From Flavobacteriaceae bacterium UBA4022 (lineage in GTDB: Bacteria > Bacteroidota > Bacteroidia > Flavobacteriales > Flavobacteriaceae): DNA of 52,513 nt. The first letter of the stretch is position 1; each line of letters begins with the position of its first letter. Where the stretch lies: assembly GCA_002384055.1 (NCBI GenBank), contig DGAU01000023.1, forward strand, positions 6,980 to 59,492, read 5' to 3'. The translations under genes and the position numbers were made by a program. Below the pieces are notes generated by a model. That model saw only the letters and a list, made by a program, of their open reading frames with translations, was not told the origin of the DNA and searched no databases. Shown here piece after piece: positions 9,120 through 18,515 of this stretch.

Positions 9120-9839
9120 TCAGTCCTGCCCCGTAATTTGACGCAAATTTAGGGTGTGCACGGCGGCTATTCCAGCTGTTTCGGTGCGCAGGCGTTGCGT
9201 TCCAAGTGAGATTTGCATATAATTTTGTTCCAGAGCTTGCTGTATTTCCGACGGACTAAAGTCGCCCTCTGGGCCAATCAATACAGTATATGATTTGTGT
9301 ACCGGTGCCTTGGTCAAAAGATGCGGCATATCGTCTTGGTGGCAATGGGCAATAAATTTGTGTTCGGCCGATTCGTTTTGCTCCAGAAAATCACTAAAAC
9401 GCATCAACGGATGTATCATTGGGCGATAGGCGTTTAGGGATTGTTTGGTCGCCGCATCCACACGCTTTTCGATCCTGTCGTGTTTGATTGTTTTTCGCTC
9501 GCTGTGTGCGCAAATTATGGGTGTTATGGAAGCCACGCCCATTTCGGTCGCTTTTTCGACAAACCACTCAAACCGGTCTATGTTTTTGGTAGGCGCAATG
9601 CCTACATGAATCCGGTATTTGGGCAAGGCTTGTGTATGGCTCGACAGAATCAATGCCGTGCATTTTTTGGGACTGGTCAAGGTCAATTCGGCCTCAAAAA
9701 TAGTTCCAACACCATTGGTGACGGTAATTTTTTGACCAACATGATAACGCAATACCTTAACCATATGATGGCTTTCTGTCTTGTCAAAAACCATTTCTTT
9801 GGCCTTGGGATCTATTTGGGGGTGGTAGAATAACTGCAT
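9120..9839 (-). CDS. rsmE: 16S rRNA (uracil(1498)-N(3))-methyltransferase RsmE
   Basis: 239 residues, the normal length. The N-terminal PUA-like region (HHMVKVLRYHVGQKITVTNG) precedes a SPOUT methyltransferase domain with the trefoil-knot motifs IGPEGDFSPSEI and LGTQRLRTETAGIAAV, which bind SAM. RsmE methylates N3 of U1498 in helix 44 of 16S rRNA, at the subunit interface. It starts 11 bases after the tsaD stop, so the two are very likely cotranscribed. MQLFYHPQID is the typical start. Confidence 0.95.
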   Translation of the reverse strand: MQLFYHPQIDPKAKEMVFDKTESHHMVKVLRYHVGQKITVTNGVGTIFEAELTLTSPKKCTALILSSHTQALPKYRIHVGIAPTKNIDRFEWFVEKATEMGVASITPIICAHSERKTIKHDRIEKRVDAATKQSLNAYRPMIHPLMRFSDFLEQNESAEHKFIAHCHQDDMPHLLTKAPVHKSYTVLIGPEGDFSPSEIQQALEQNYMQISLGTQRLRTETAGIAAVHTLNLRQITGQD

Positions 9840-9850
9840 CTGAATGTGGT

Positions 9851-10873
9851 TTAGAGTTTGAGGCGTGCCTTGGCTGTTGCACTAAAGGGTGTTTGGTCAC
9901 CTTGACGGTACATCAGGGCACCCACCATGGCAATCATAGCGGCGTTGTCCGTGCAATACGCAAACTTAGGGATATAGGTGTCCCATCCATGGGTGTTGCG
10001 GACCTCATTAAGCGCATTTCTGATGCCAGAATTGGCCGATACACCACCGCCAATGGCCACACGTTTTATACCGGTCTGATCAACAGCATTATGAAGTTTG
10101 TCCATTAAATAAGAGACAATGGTGTGCTGGATACTGGCACAAACATCGGGTAAGGCAGTTTCCAAAAATTTGGGATCACGTTGGGTTTCCTTTTGAATGA
10201 AATAAAGAATCGCTGTTTTTAAGCCGCTAAAACTAAATTCTAAAGCACCAACCTTGGGCTTGGTAAAGGCATAAGCCAATGGGTTGCCTTGCTGCGCATA
10301 GTGATCTACAAGGGGACCACCAGGATAGGGAAGGCCCATAATTTTGGCGGATTTATCGAAGGCTTCTCCGACGGCATCATCGATGGTTTCACCCAGTACG
10401 GTGAGGTCAAAGTAGTCGTCAACACGCACTATTTGGGTGTGACCGCCACTGATGGTCAAAGCAATAAAAGGGAATTCTGGCGCGCGTTGCTCGGGGTCTT
10501 TAATATAATGGGCCAGAATATGGGCTTGCATGTGATTAACACCAAGCAATGGAATGCCCAATCCTTGGGCCAAAGATTTGGCAAAACTGGTCCCAACCAA
10601 TAAGGAACCCATCAATCCTGGACCTTGCGTAAATGCTATGGCACTTAATTGTTTTTTGTCGATATTTGCTATGCGTAAAGCTTGATCTACCACAGGAACA
10701 ATATTTTGTTGGTGGGCTCGTGAGGCGAGTTCGGGAACTACACCGCCATATGCTCGGTGAATTTCCTGATTAGCCACAACATTTGACAAGACGACATCGT
10801 TATGTATGACGGCCGCAGCCGTGTCATCGCAGGAGGATTCAATACCTAGAATGTAAGTGTCTTGGGCACTCAT
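9851..10873 (-). CDS. tsaD: tRNA N6-adenosine threonylcarbamoyltransferase TsaD
   Basis: 340 residues, the family's usual length. ASKHA-fold protein with N-terminal ILGIESSCDDTAAAV, the metal-binding HMQAH (His114 and His118), and C-terminal IGGGVSANSG plus CTDNAAMIA, whose Asp completes the site. TsaD transfers the threonylcarbamoyl group from TC-AMP to A37 of ANN-decoding tRNAs, together with TsaB and TsaE, which are not in this window. It heads the leftward run with rsmE. Its start codon is six bases from that of tamB on the other strand. Confidence 0.97.
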   Translation of the reverse strand: MSAQDTYILGIESSCDDTAAAVIHNDVVLSNVVANQEIHRAYGGVVPELASRAHQQNIVPVVDQALRIANIDKKQLSAIAFTQGPGLMGSLLVGTSFAKSLAQGLGIPLLGVNHMQAHILAHYIKDPEQRAPEFPFIALTISGGHTQIVRVDDYFDLTVLGETIDDAVGEAFDKSAKIMGLPYPGGPLVDHYAQQGNPLAYAFTKPKVGALEFSFSGLKTAILYFIQKETQRDPKFLETALPDVCASIQHTIVSYLMDKLHNAVDQTGIKRVAIGGGVSANSGIRNALNEVRNTHGWDTYIPKFAYCTDNAAMIAMVGALMYRQGDQTPFSATAKARLKL

Positions 10874-10879
10874 AATAGC

Positions 10880-13800
10880 ATGTTTTACAGTTGTAAATTT
10901 AAAACTTTAAAAGGGATCAAAAAACTTATTAAAATAATAAAACGAACCCTCCAAGTACTGTTGCTGTTGCTGCTCATTGGCATGGTCCTTTTGAGCATGC
11001 CTGCGGTCCAATCGTCACTTGCCAAATCCGCCACAGATCGTCTCAACACGACCTATGGTGTCTCTATTTTTATGGATCGCTTGGGGCTGAATTGGAAAGG
11101 TGAGCTAGATCTGCGTCAGGTTTTGATTCGCGACCATCACGGGGACACCATTATATCGAGTGGGCAAATCACGACCAATCTTTTGAGTCTTAATGACCTT
11201 TTTCGGGGGCATTTGAATTTTGATTATTTGCGCTTAAATAAGGCCTTGCTGCGCATCACCACCTACAAAGACGAAGACCAGCACAGCCTGAGTTACTTCA
11301 TTAATCAGTTTGTGAAAAACGACTCGATAGCAGATTCTTCTGATCGTGCCTTTGTGTTGCGCGCAGGAGATTTATCCTTGATCAATACTACTATTGAAGT
11401 GATTGACCACAACCAAATGGACCCTCAGATGGTCAGTTTTACAAAGTTGTTTTTACAGGGAGATCAATTTTATGTCAATGGACCCGAAGTAGGCGCCCGA
11501 ATCAATTCAATGGGATTTGAAAGTTCATTTGGGTTAGATATAGCCGAGCTCTCTGGTAATTACCGGTACACACCGCGTCAAATGTTTTTGGAGAAGTTTG
11601 CCCTAATAACACCAAATCAATCTCTGCTCGAGGGTGACCTTACCCTGACCTACGACCAGGGCATGGCCGATTTTGTAAACAAGGTTTATATCGCCTTAGA
11701 CCTTCGACCGTCTGAGGTGGCCAACGACGACATCAATCGCTGGTATCCTGAGATGGGTTCAAATGAATTCTTAAGAATCAATGGGAGCTTGCACGGTATC
11801 ATCAATGAGCTGCATTGGGATGAGGCCTCTCTTGAATTTGGTGATTCACAGCTGAGCGGGACCTTTGCCTTCAATGATATGTTCGGCGCAGAACCATTTG
11901 TATTGACGGGTAAATCATTGACCATAAAAACCAATCGAAAAGATCTGACGGCCCTAATGCCTCGCGTACTGGGCAATAATTTACCCAAAAATTTACAGCG
12001 CCTTGGTTTATGGACCCTGAAAGGAGATTTATCCCTGGAAGGAGATGTTTTGACTTACAAAGGCGCACTTGCCTCGCGACTTGGCGCTGTAAAGACGGAT
12101 ATCACTATCGGCAATCTGCGGCATCCTGATTATGCTTTTTATAAAGGAACCATCAGCACAAAAGCTTTTAACCTCGGGAGACTTATGGGTTGGAGCGATT
12201 TTGGCAGAATCACAGGCGACATGAGCGTCGAAGGACGGGGGTTTACCCAAGAGGCCTTAAAAACCAAAATAGTAGGCCATTGGGATTCTTGGACCTATAA
12301 GGGCTATGCGTATCAAAATATTACCCTTACAGGCGATTTGATGGCGCCGTTTTTTGGCAGTGCCTTTTCTGTGAATGATCCCAATCTGCAATTGACCTTA
12401 GAGGCCGTCTTAGACCGTTCAAAAGGTTTAGACAAAATGGAACTAAAAGCCGACATTACCTATGCCGAACTCAATAAACTAGGATTGTTTGTTCGAGACA
12501 GCGTTTCTATTGTAACAGGAAATATTGATGCCGTTATTCAGGGGACACACTTAGAAGACCTTACTGGAGAAATCGTCTTGACCAATACCTTTTACCAAAC
12601 CCAAGATGATGCTTACTTTTTTGATGATTTGCATTTGCGTTCCATAAGGGACGGGGAAGAACGTGTGGTAGCGGTTACCTCACCAGATGTCATCAACGGG
12701 AACATTAGGGGACAATTCACCTGGAGCGACTTAGGGCCATTGTTTCAGAACGCTGTTGCATCGAATTACTTCAATTATACGCCGATCGAAGTCGCGCCAA
12801 ATCAATATGCATCGTTTGACTTTACTATTTATAACAAAATCGTAGGCCTTTTTGTTCCAGCGGTAGAACTTGGTAGCCAAACACAAATTTCTGGACAGGT
12901 GGGCTCCGATATTGACGACTTTGCGCTATCGTTTACCTCTCCTGAATTACTGCTCTATGGGGCTTATCTCGGTGCCGTGTCCGTTTCTATGGACAATGAT
13001 CATCCGCTATACCGCAGTGCCTTGTCGGTAGATTCCATTTATACAGGAGAGCGCTATTTTAACGATGTGCGCTGGGTTAATGGTGGAGGGCGGGACACCC
13101 TAGTGGCGCAAGCAGCCTTTTTTGGAGGCCCCAACAAACAAGACCATTATGCCTTTGATATTTATCATACCCGAAATCTAGACCAGCAAGCCATTTTTGG
13201 CATCAACAAGTCAGAAATAAAATTAGCGGATCATACCTGGTACCTCAACCAGGGTGAAGAAAAAAGCGAGTTGATTATTGACCCAAACCAATCCATGCGA
13301 CTAGAGCGATTGACCCTGTCAAACAACGAAGAAGTTATTGCGCTTTCGGGTTTTAAAAACGACACGACAGACATGAACGTTCAATTGTCGTTCGATAAAG
13401 TCCGTGTGAATCATATTTTGCCCAAAATTGATCGTTTAGCGCTTTCTGGATTACTCAATGGAAAACTGCAACTCAACAAGACGGGAGCAAATTACTTTCC
13501 TAGTTCCAATTTGATGCTCACTGATTTAGGCATCAACGAGGTGCCATTGGGGGACCTTACCGTCAGTATCAGGGGCGATTCTGACCTGATCAATTACCGT
13601 ATAAACACGGTGCTCATGCAGGGTTTACAGAAAAAATTTCAGGCCATCGGGTCTTTAGAGGTGAACCAAGGTGAGCCCCTGTTGGATCTAAATGTGAGCA
13701 TGCGTGATTTTGACTTAGCAGCACTAAGTCCTTTAGGGGGAACGGTGTTGTCAGATATTAAAGGATTGGCACAGGGATCGGCCACAATTACGGGAAAATA

Positions 13801-15268
13801 TTCTGAACCTTCCGTAGTTGGCTATTTGAGGCTAAATCAAACGCGTTTGCGTATTCCGTATCTTAATGTAGATCTCCAAATACCTGATGCGACACAACTA
13901 GAAATTCTGAATACCGGTTTTGTTTTACCGCCCACCATATTGACCGATACCAAATACGGCACTAACGCTGAGCTTTCGGGACTCATTGCGCACAATCGTT
14001 TTGCCGATTGGAACTTGGACCTGAATATGACGACAGACCGTTTTCTAGCCTTGGACACACCAGAAGAGGAAACGCAACTTTATTATGGCACGACCTTTAT
14101 TGATGGTGGCGCAACGATCAAGGGGCCTATTGACGAATTGGTTATCAATGTCAATGCGCGGACCCAGCAAGGGACGACATTCAAAATACCAATCAGTGAT
14201 GTAGCGACCATTGGTGATGATTCATTTATCCGGTTCATATCGCCCCAGGAGCAGAAGGCAAGAATAAAAGGAGAGACTTTTGTGGCAGATGAAATCAAGG
14301 GGCTCACAATCAATTTTGATTTGGACATTAATGATCAGGCAGAGGTAGAGATATTAGTAGACCCGGTCAATAATTCAAAATTTAAAGGCCGCGGATCAGG
14401 TCTTTTGTTTATAGAAATTAATACGCTTGGTAAATTCAAAATGTGGGGCGAATTCGTTATTATCGAAGGGAATTACGACTTCAAATATGGTGGAATCGTC
14501 AATAAATCAATTGATGTGGTGCCTGGGGGACGTATTTCATGGAATGGAGAGCCCGATCAGGCGCAGCTCGATCTGACCGCCAAATACACGGTAGATGATG
14601 TAAACCCTTCGGCGCTGCTCGATAACCCATCGCTAAACAGCACTGTAGATGTCGCAGTACTATTGAATCTAACCGGACAAATCCTGCAGCCTGAATTGGA
14701 TTTTCAGCTTCAGTTTCCGAATGTCTCAACTTCTGTGCGCGAAGAGCTCAACGTCAAACTCAGAGACAAAGAGCAGCGACAGCTTCAAGCCATTTATTTG
14801 GCGGCAACCGGCTCATTTCAGGGCGAGGGCGGGCAAAATATTGTTGGAACCTTAACGGAGCGGGTTAACACCCTAGTAGCGGATCTGTTATCAGATAGTG
14901 ATGCCAAATTTAAAATCTTACCAACCATAGGAACCCGACAAGTGGATTTGAATGACCAGTTGGAGTATAATGTCGGTGTGCAAATTAGCACCCAGATTAC
15001 AGAACGCATTCTGATCAACGGTAAGGTGGCTGTGCCCGTTGGAGGAGCCAATGAGTCGGCCGTAGCCGGTGATATTCAAGTACAATGGTTGGTCAATGAT
15101 GACGGTTCTTTGCGGATGAATTTCTTTAACCGTCAAGCAGATTTGCAGTTCATCGGCGAAAATCAAATCTTTGAACAGGGGGCAGGAGCCTCGTATTCTG
15201 TTGATTTTTCTACATTTAAAGAATTGGTCGCTAAACTCTTTGGGCAGTCATTGGATAAAGAGCGCTAA
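10880..15268 (+). CDS. tamB: TamB-like translocation and assembly module / AsmA-family protein
   Basis: About 1462 residues. An N-terminal membrane anchor (VLLLLLLIGMVLLSMPAVQ) is followed by long beta-rich repeats typical of bridge-like AsmA/TamB proteins. The C-terminal DUF490 region includes GEFVIIEGNYDFKYGG and NVGVQISTQITERILINGKVAVPVGG. TamB spans the periplasm and supports outer-membrane protein or phospholipid transport; Bacteroidota have this large form. The start at 10880 avoids overlap with tsaD; the frame also has an ATG at 10862 inside tsaD. No in-frame ATG occurs soon after 10880. Divergent tsaD/tamB arrangement fits the phylum. Confidence 0.9.
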   Translation: MFYSCKFKTLKGIKKLIKIIKRTLQVLLLLLLIGMVLLSMPAVQSSLAKSATDRLNTTYGVSIFMDRLGLNWKGELDLRQVLIRDHHGDTIISSGQITTNLLSLNDLFRGHLNFDYLRLNKALLRITTYKDEDQHSLSYFINQFVKNDSIADSSDRAFVLRAGDLSLINTTIEVIDHNQMDPQMVSFTKLFLQGDQFYVNGPEVGARINSMGFESSFGLDIAELSGNYRYTPRQMFLEKFALITPNQSLLEGDLTLTYDQGMADFVNKVYIALDLRPSEVANDDINRWYPEMGSNEFLRINGSLHGIINELHWDEASLEFGDSQLSGTFAFNDMFGAEPFVLTGKSLTIKTNRKDLTALMPRVLGNNLPKNLQRLGLWTLKGDLSLEGDVLTYKGALASRLGAVKTDITIGNLRHPDYAFYKGTISTKAFNLGRLMGWSDFGRITGDMSVEGRGFTQEALKTKIVGHWDSWTYKGYAYQNITLTGDLMAPFFGSAFSVNDPNLQLTLEAVLDRSKGLDKMELKADITYAELNKLGLFVRDSVSIVTGNIDAVIQGTHLEDLTGEIVLTNTFYQTQDDAYFFDDLHLRSIRDGEERVVAVTSPDVINGNIRGQFTWSDLGPLFQNAVASNYFNYTPIEVAPNQYASFDFTIYNKIVGLFVPAVELGSQTQISGQVGSDIDDFALSFTSPELLLYGAYLGAVSVSMDNDHPLYRSALSVDSIYTGERYFNDVRWVNGGGRDTLVAQAAFFGGPNKQDHYAFDIYHTRNLDQQAIFGINKSEIKLADHTWYLNQGEEKSELIIDPNQSMRLERLTLSNNEEVIALSGFKNDTTDMNVQLSFDKVRVNHILPKIDRLALSGLLNGKLQLNKTGANYFPSSNLMLTDLGINEVPLGDLTVSIRGDSDLINYRINTVLMQGLQKKFQAIGSLEVNQGEPLLDLNVSMRDFDLAALSPLGGTVLSDIKGLAQGSATITGKYSEPSVVGYLRLNQTRLRIPYLNVDLQIPDATQLEILNTGFVLPPTILTDTKYGTNAELSGLIAHNRFADWNLDLNMTTDRFLALDTPEEETQLYYGTTFIDGGATIKGPIDELVINVNARTQQGTTFKIPISDVATIGDDSFIRFISPQEQKARIKGETFVADEIKGLTINFDLDINDQAEVEILVDPVNNSKFKGRGSGLLFIEINTLGKFKMWGEFVIIEGNYDFKYGGIVNKSIDVVPGGRISWNGEPDQAQLDLTAKYTVDDVNPSALLDNPSLNSTVDVAVLLNLTGQILQPELDFQLQFPNVSTSVREELNVKLRDKEQRQLQAIYLAATGSFQGEGGQNIVGTLTERVNTLVADLLSDSDAKFKILPTIGTRQVDLNDQLEYNVGVQISTQITERILINGKVAVPVGGANESAVAGDIQVQWLVNDDGSLRMNFFNRQADLQFIGENQIFEQGAGASYSVDFSTFKELVAKLFGQSLDKER

Positions 15269-15283
15269 GCGTTAGTACAGAGA

Positions 15284-15664
15284 TTAAGCGCCAGCAATCA
15301 TCGATATTTCTACACGAACATCCTTTGGGAGTCGGGCAACTTGAACGGTTTCTCTTGCAGGTGCACTAGCTTCATTGAAGTAGCCGCTGTAGATGGAGTT
15401 GATTAAACCAAAGTCATCCATATTGGTGATAAAAATACTCGTTTTGATTACCTGCTCGAAAGTGAGTCCTGCGGCCTCCAAAACTGCTTTGAGATTCTCC
15501 ATGACCTGTTTGGTTTCTTCAGCAACTGATGCGTTGTTTAACACGCCAGTCTGCGGGTCCAAGGCGATTTGCCCTGAGGTATACAACATTCCATTGTAAC
15601 GTACTGCTTGACTGTAAGGTCCGATTGGAGCAGGGGCTAATTGGGTTTCGATAATCTCTTTCAT
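15284..15664 (-). CDS. ridA: RidA family reactive-intermediate deaminase
   Basis: 126 residues from the ATG at 15664, the normal RidA length. The open frame extends upstream into lptD, but homologues begin near MKEIIETQLAPAPIGPYSQAV. Motifs are GPYSQAVRYNGMLYTSGQIA, the YSGYFNE-APARE segment, and the C-terminal ARLPKDVRVEISMIA, which carries the Arg/Glu used by the family to bind and hydrolyse enamine or imine intermediates from PLP enzymes. Cytoplasmic trimer. It follows the lptD stop by 10 bases, so it is probably the second gene of that unit. Converges with tamB. Confidence 0.95.
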   Translation of the reverse strand: MKEIIETQLAPAPIGPYSQAVRYNGMLYTSGQIALDPQTGVLNNASVAEETKQVMENLKAVLEAAGLTFEQVIKTSIFITNMDDFGLINSIYSGYFNEASAPARETVQVARLPKDVRVEISMIAGA

Positions 15665-15674
15665 GGTTAAGGTT

Positions 15675-18350
15675 TTAGAGACGTCTGTCGGCTTCACGTC
15701 TTTTGTCATATTTGATATCGCGTAGAATACTGCCGCGTATTCCGATAAAGAAATTCCAAGAAGTGTTACGCGCCCCAATGGGTGTCCAGCTGAAGCGCAT
15801 GACCCAACTTTCCAAATCACGTTCAAATCTCATTTGAGTCAGTGTGACCCCTTTGTTTTTAAAATCATATCCCGAACTGAGGCCTATTTTCCATCGTGGA
15901 GATAAGCTGATATTGGAGCTCATCATGACAGAACTGGAAGTGATTTCTTGCTGGCGTTGCTGGTTGCCGTAAGTCATGGTATAGGCCACGCGCAAGTCCC
16001 ACGGAATCGGATTCTGATACCAGTTTTGTGTCTGGCGATTAGATTTCTTTGTTTCCTGGTCACCCCTTAGGTCGGCAATGTCCTGGCCGTCACCAAAAAG
16101 ATCATCTGGGCGACCTCCATTTCGAAAAGTGTCGTTGCTGTAGTTCTCGTCCGCTTCATCGCCATTGCCCTCAAAATCTTTTGAAGAGAAGGCGTAATTA
16201 AAACTCATATTGGCATTGACCAAACGGAATAAACTACCGCCATTGTCGATGTTATAGATGTTGATCCGCTGGTTATTGGTGTTTAGGGCATAAGGATCTA
16301 ACGAGCCCGTAATGTTCAGGGCTAACTTCTTGACAATTGGAATGCTTCCATTGAATTGAACATTACTCCAATTAAGTGAATCGACTGTAAAGTTATAGGC
16401 ACTCGACAAATTAAAGTTGTTGAGTATTGAGATCTTTTTGGGCTCGGTTGCCGTGGTGTCTGGGTTGCGTACTTTGGCCTCGATGGTGTTGCTCAACGAG
16501 AAACTCATGCCGCTGGAGAATGCCTTTCCAGGCGCACCATAGATGGTATTTTCAAAACGTGAATATTGCTGTACTTCGGCATTAACTTCTGGGTCCGCGG
16601 AAGGGATGTCGTAGGTCTCATAATACTGCTCAAATCCTGGGGTAATATTGTAACTCACAGAGGGTCGAATCACGTGACGGATTGCTTGAATCTTTCGGTC
16701 CTTGCCAAAATTAAAGGTCCCATAAACGGTCGTCCCCATTCCTGTTGAAAATCCGTAAGTGCGATAGCTGTCAAATCCCGAAACAGTGTCTTGAACCACC
16801 CCGCCAATGCCCTGATTTACCTCGGTGTCATACGAACGGCGAATGGTCTTGCCAACCCAAGTTTCTCTGAAGTTTGTAGACATAGATACGCTTAAGTAAT
16901 TGAGCAGTTTGAAGTTGGTGCTCAGCGGAATGGAGTGGCGCGCCCCCACCTGTGCCGCTTCAAACATTTCGGGCTTAAAAAATAATGAATCGGTGGTCTG
17001 CATGCGGTTTTCGGCCGTGACATCATATTGGAGGTTGATGTTTTGGATCACACCTTTTTTTGCCCCGTCCTTAGGCGCAAAAGGAAACATACGCGATACA
17101 CTGGCATTAAAATTAGGTAAGGAAAGATTGATCTGCTGGGTTTGCGTATTCTGTGTGTGCGTTGCGGCAGCAGAAAATTGGACCGCGGGTTCGATATCGA
17201 AGCTTTTGGCGTAGGAGACCGACGAGCTTAAGGTGTTGACCAGTTGACTGGCATTATTGGTTTGGTTGATGGACTGTTGCAAATAACGACTGCTTCCCAA
17301 GTTGACCGACGCACTGAAGCGCGAACTGGGATTGACTTTAGGATCTTGGGTATGGCGCCAACGGATGTTGTACAAGCTGCTTTGGGTGAAATCAGGAAAT
17401 CCACGTTCGCTATTGATCAAATTCTCATACCGCACGCTTAAGTTTCCGCGGTATTTGTATCGCTTGGCATAATCACTGTCTGTTCTAAATCCGTAACTAC
17501 CATTAGAATAATAATCTCCCAGCACCGTCAGGTCGATATAATCACTCACCGCAAAATAATAACCGCCATTCTGTAGAAAAAATCCACGGTTGTTGTTTTC
17601 GCCAATGTTAGGGATGACAAATCCAGAGGCCCGAGTGTCGGCCAATGGAAAAAAGGCAAACGGCAGGCCGATGGGTGTGGGAACATCAGCAATGTAAAGG
17701 TTGGTCAGGCCGGTAACGACTTTTTTCTGAGGGACAAACTTTGCTTTACGCGTATAGAAATAATACTCCGGGTCATCGACGTTTTCTGAAGTCGTGAATG
17801 TGACATTGCGCATAAAATAAACAGAGTCATTTTCTTTTTTGGTGACCTGCGACTTCATGTTGATGTCATTTTGGGCAGTGCGCGAGTTGTAAACTAACGC
17901 TTTTTTGGTATCGAAATTAAACCGGATCGAATCGGGCTGGACTTTATTATTGCCCTGAACAAAGACGGGTAATTGACTGTATACCCCTGCACTGTCGATG
18001 CCTTTAGCATAAACCTCATTTTTGTTGTAGTCCAAAATAATGAGCCCTGCATCGATACGATAATCTTGGTAGGTCATAAAGGCTTTGTTGTACATATAAA
18101 CCTTGCGTGCTGACTGGTCCATATAAACATAGTCCTCACCATAATAATCGACGAGATCTTCTAGTAATTCTGGTTCTGAGAATACGCTGTCGGATACCAC
18201 AGAGTCCAAAACAACCGTTTTGGGCAGCAATTGTGTGGTGTCATTGGAGGTTGCTTGAGGTAGGGGGTTGTTAGGTTCTTGAGCATAAAGTTGCACCCCG
18301 CCGAAGACTAACAGAAAAACGCAAATCCAAATGTGTCTCGATGGGTGCAA
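15675..18350 (-). CDS. lptD: LPS-assembly protein LptD (Bacteroidota type)
   Basis: 891 residues with a signal peptide (to about residue 23, LYAQ). The N-terminal OstA-like jelly-roll region (about 70-230) includes DYNKNEVYAKGID and the repeated pattern SIRFNFDTKKALVYNSRTAQ. The large barrel from about 230 begins with VADVPTPIGLPFAFFP-like sequence (here IADVPTPIGLPFAFFPLAD), a strong LptD signature in this phylum. It places LPS or lipooligosaccharide in the outer leaflet, together with LptE (not seen here). It diverges from the amidase across 165 bases and leads into ridA. The gene-family call is solid; the first 60 residues are low complexity. Confidence 0.92.
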   Translation of the reverse strand: MHPSRHIWICVFLLVFGGVQLYAQEPNNPLPQATSNDTTQLLPKTVVLDSVVSDSVFSEPELLEDLVDYYGEDYVYMDQSARKVYMYNKAFMTYQDYRIDAGLIILDYNKNEVYAKGIDSAGVYSQLPVFVQGNNKVQPDSIRFNFDTKKALVYNSRTAQNDINMKSQVTKKENDSVYFMRNVTFTTSENVDDPEYYFYTRKAKFVPQKKVVTGLTNLYIADVPTPIGLPFAFFPLADTRASGFVIPNIGENNNRGFFLQNGGYYFAVSDYIDLTVLGDYYSNGSYGFRTDSDYAKRYKYRGNLSVRYENLINSERGFPDFTQSSLYNIRWRHTQDPKVNPSSRFSASVNLGSSRYLQQSINQTNNASQLVNTLSSSVSYAKSFDIEPAVQFSAAATHTQNTQTQQINLSLPNFNASVSRMFPFAPKDGAKKGVIQNINLQYDVTAENRMQTTDSLFFKPEMFEAAQVGARHSIPLSTNFKLLNYLSVSMSTNFRETWVGKTIRRSYDTEVNQGIGGVVQDTVSGFDSYRTYGFSTGMGTTVYGTFNFGKDRKIQAIRHVIRPSVSYNITPGFEQYYETYDIPSADPEVNAEVQQYSRFENTIYGAPGKAFSSGMSFSLSNTIEAKVRNPDTTATEPKKISILNNFNLSSAYNFTVDSLNWSNVQFNGSIPIVKKLALNITGSLDPYALNTNNQRINIYNIDNGGSLFRLVNANMSFNYAFSSKDFEGNGDEADENYSNDTFRNGGRPDDLFGDGQDIADLRGDQETKKSNRQTQNWYQNPIPWDLRVAYTMTYGNQQRQQEITSSSVMMSSNISLSPRWKIGLSSGYDFKNKGVTLTQMRFERDLESWVMRFSWTPIGARNTSWNFFIGIRGSILRDIKYDKRREADRRL

Positions 18351-18403
18351 TACGCAAGTATAAATATTGTAAACAACTTTATTAATAAGTTACCGAATAT
18401 CAA

Positions 18404-18425
18404 CGGCTCAAGAGCCGCTGTTTTT
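18404..18425 (+). terminator. Terminator-like hairpin in the lptD/amidase divergent region
   Basis: Stem CGGCTC/GAGCCG (18404-18409 with 18412-18417) with a minimal loop, extended by flanking CA/TG, then CTG and five T on the plus strand. On the minus strand there is no T-run. It points the same way as the amidase, 91 bases before its start, yet no rightward gene lies upstream. Confidence 0.55.
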
Positions 18426-18515
18426 ATAATTTGGCTTAAAATTTGATTGTCAAAATTACATATAATTTTTGGCATCAATTAAATTAATAAAATTTAAACG
18501 CCGCAAGAGATAACG

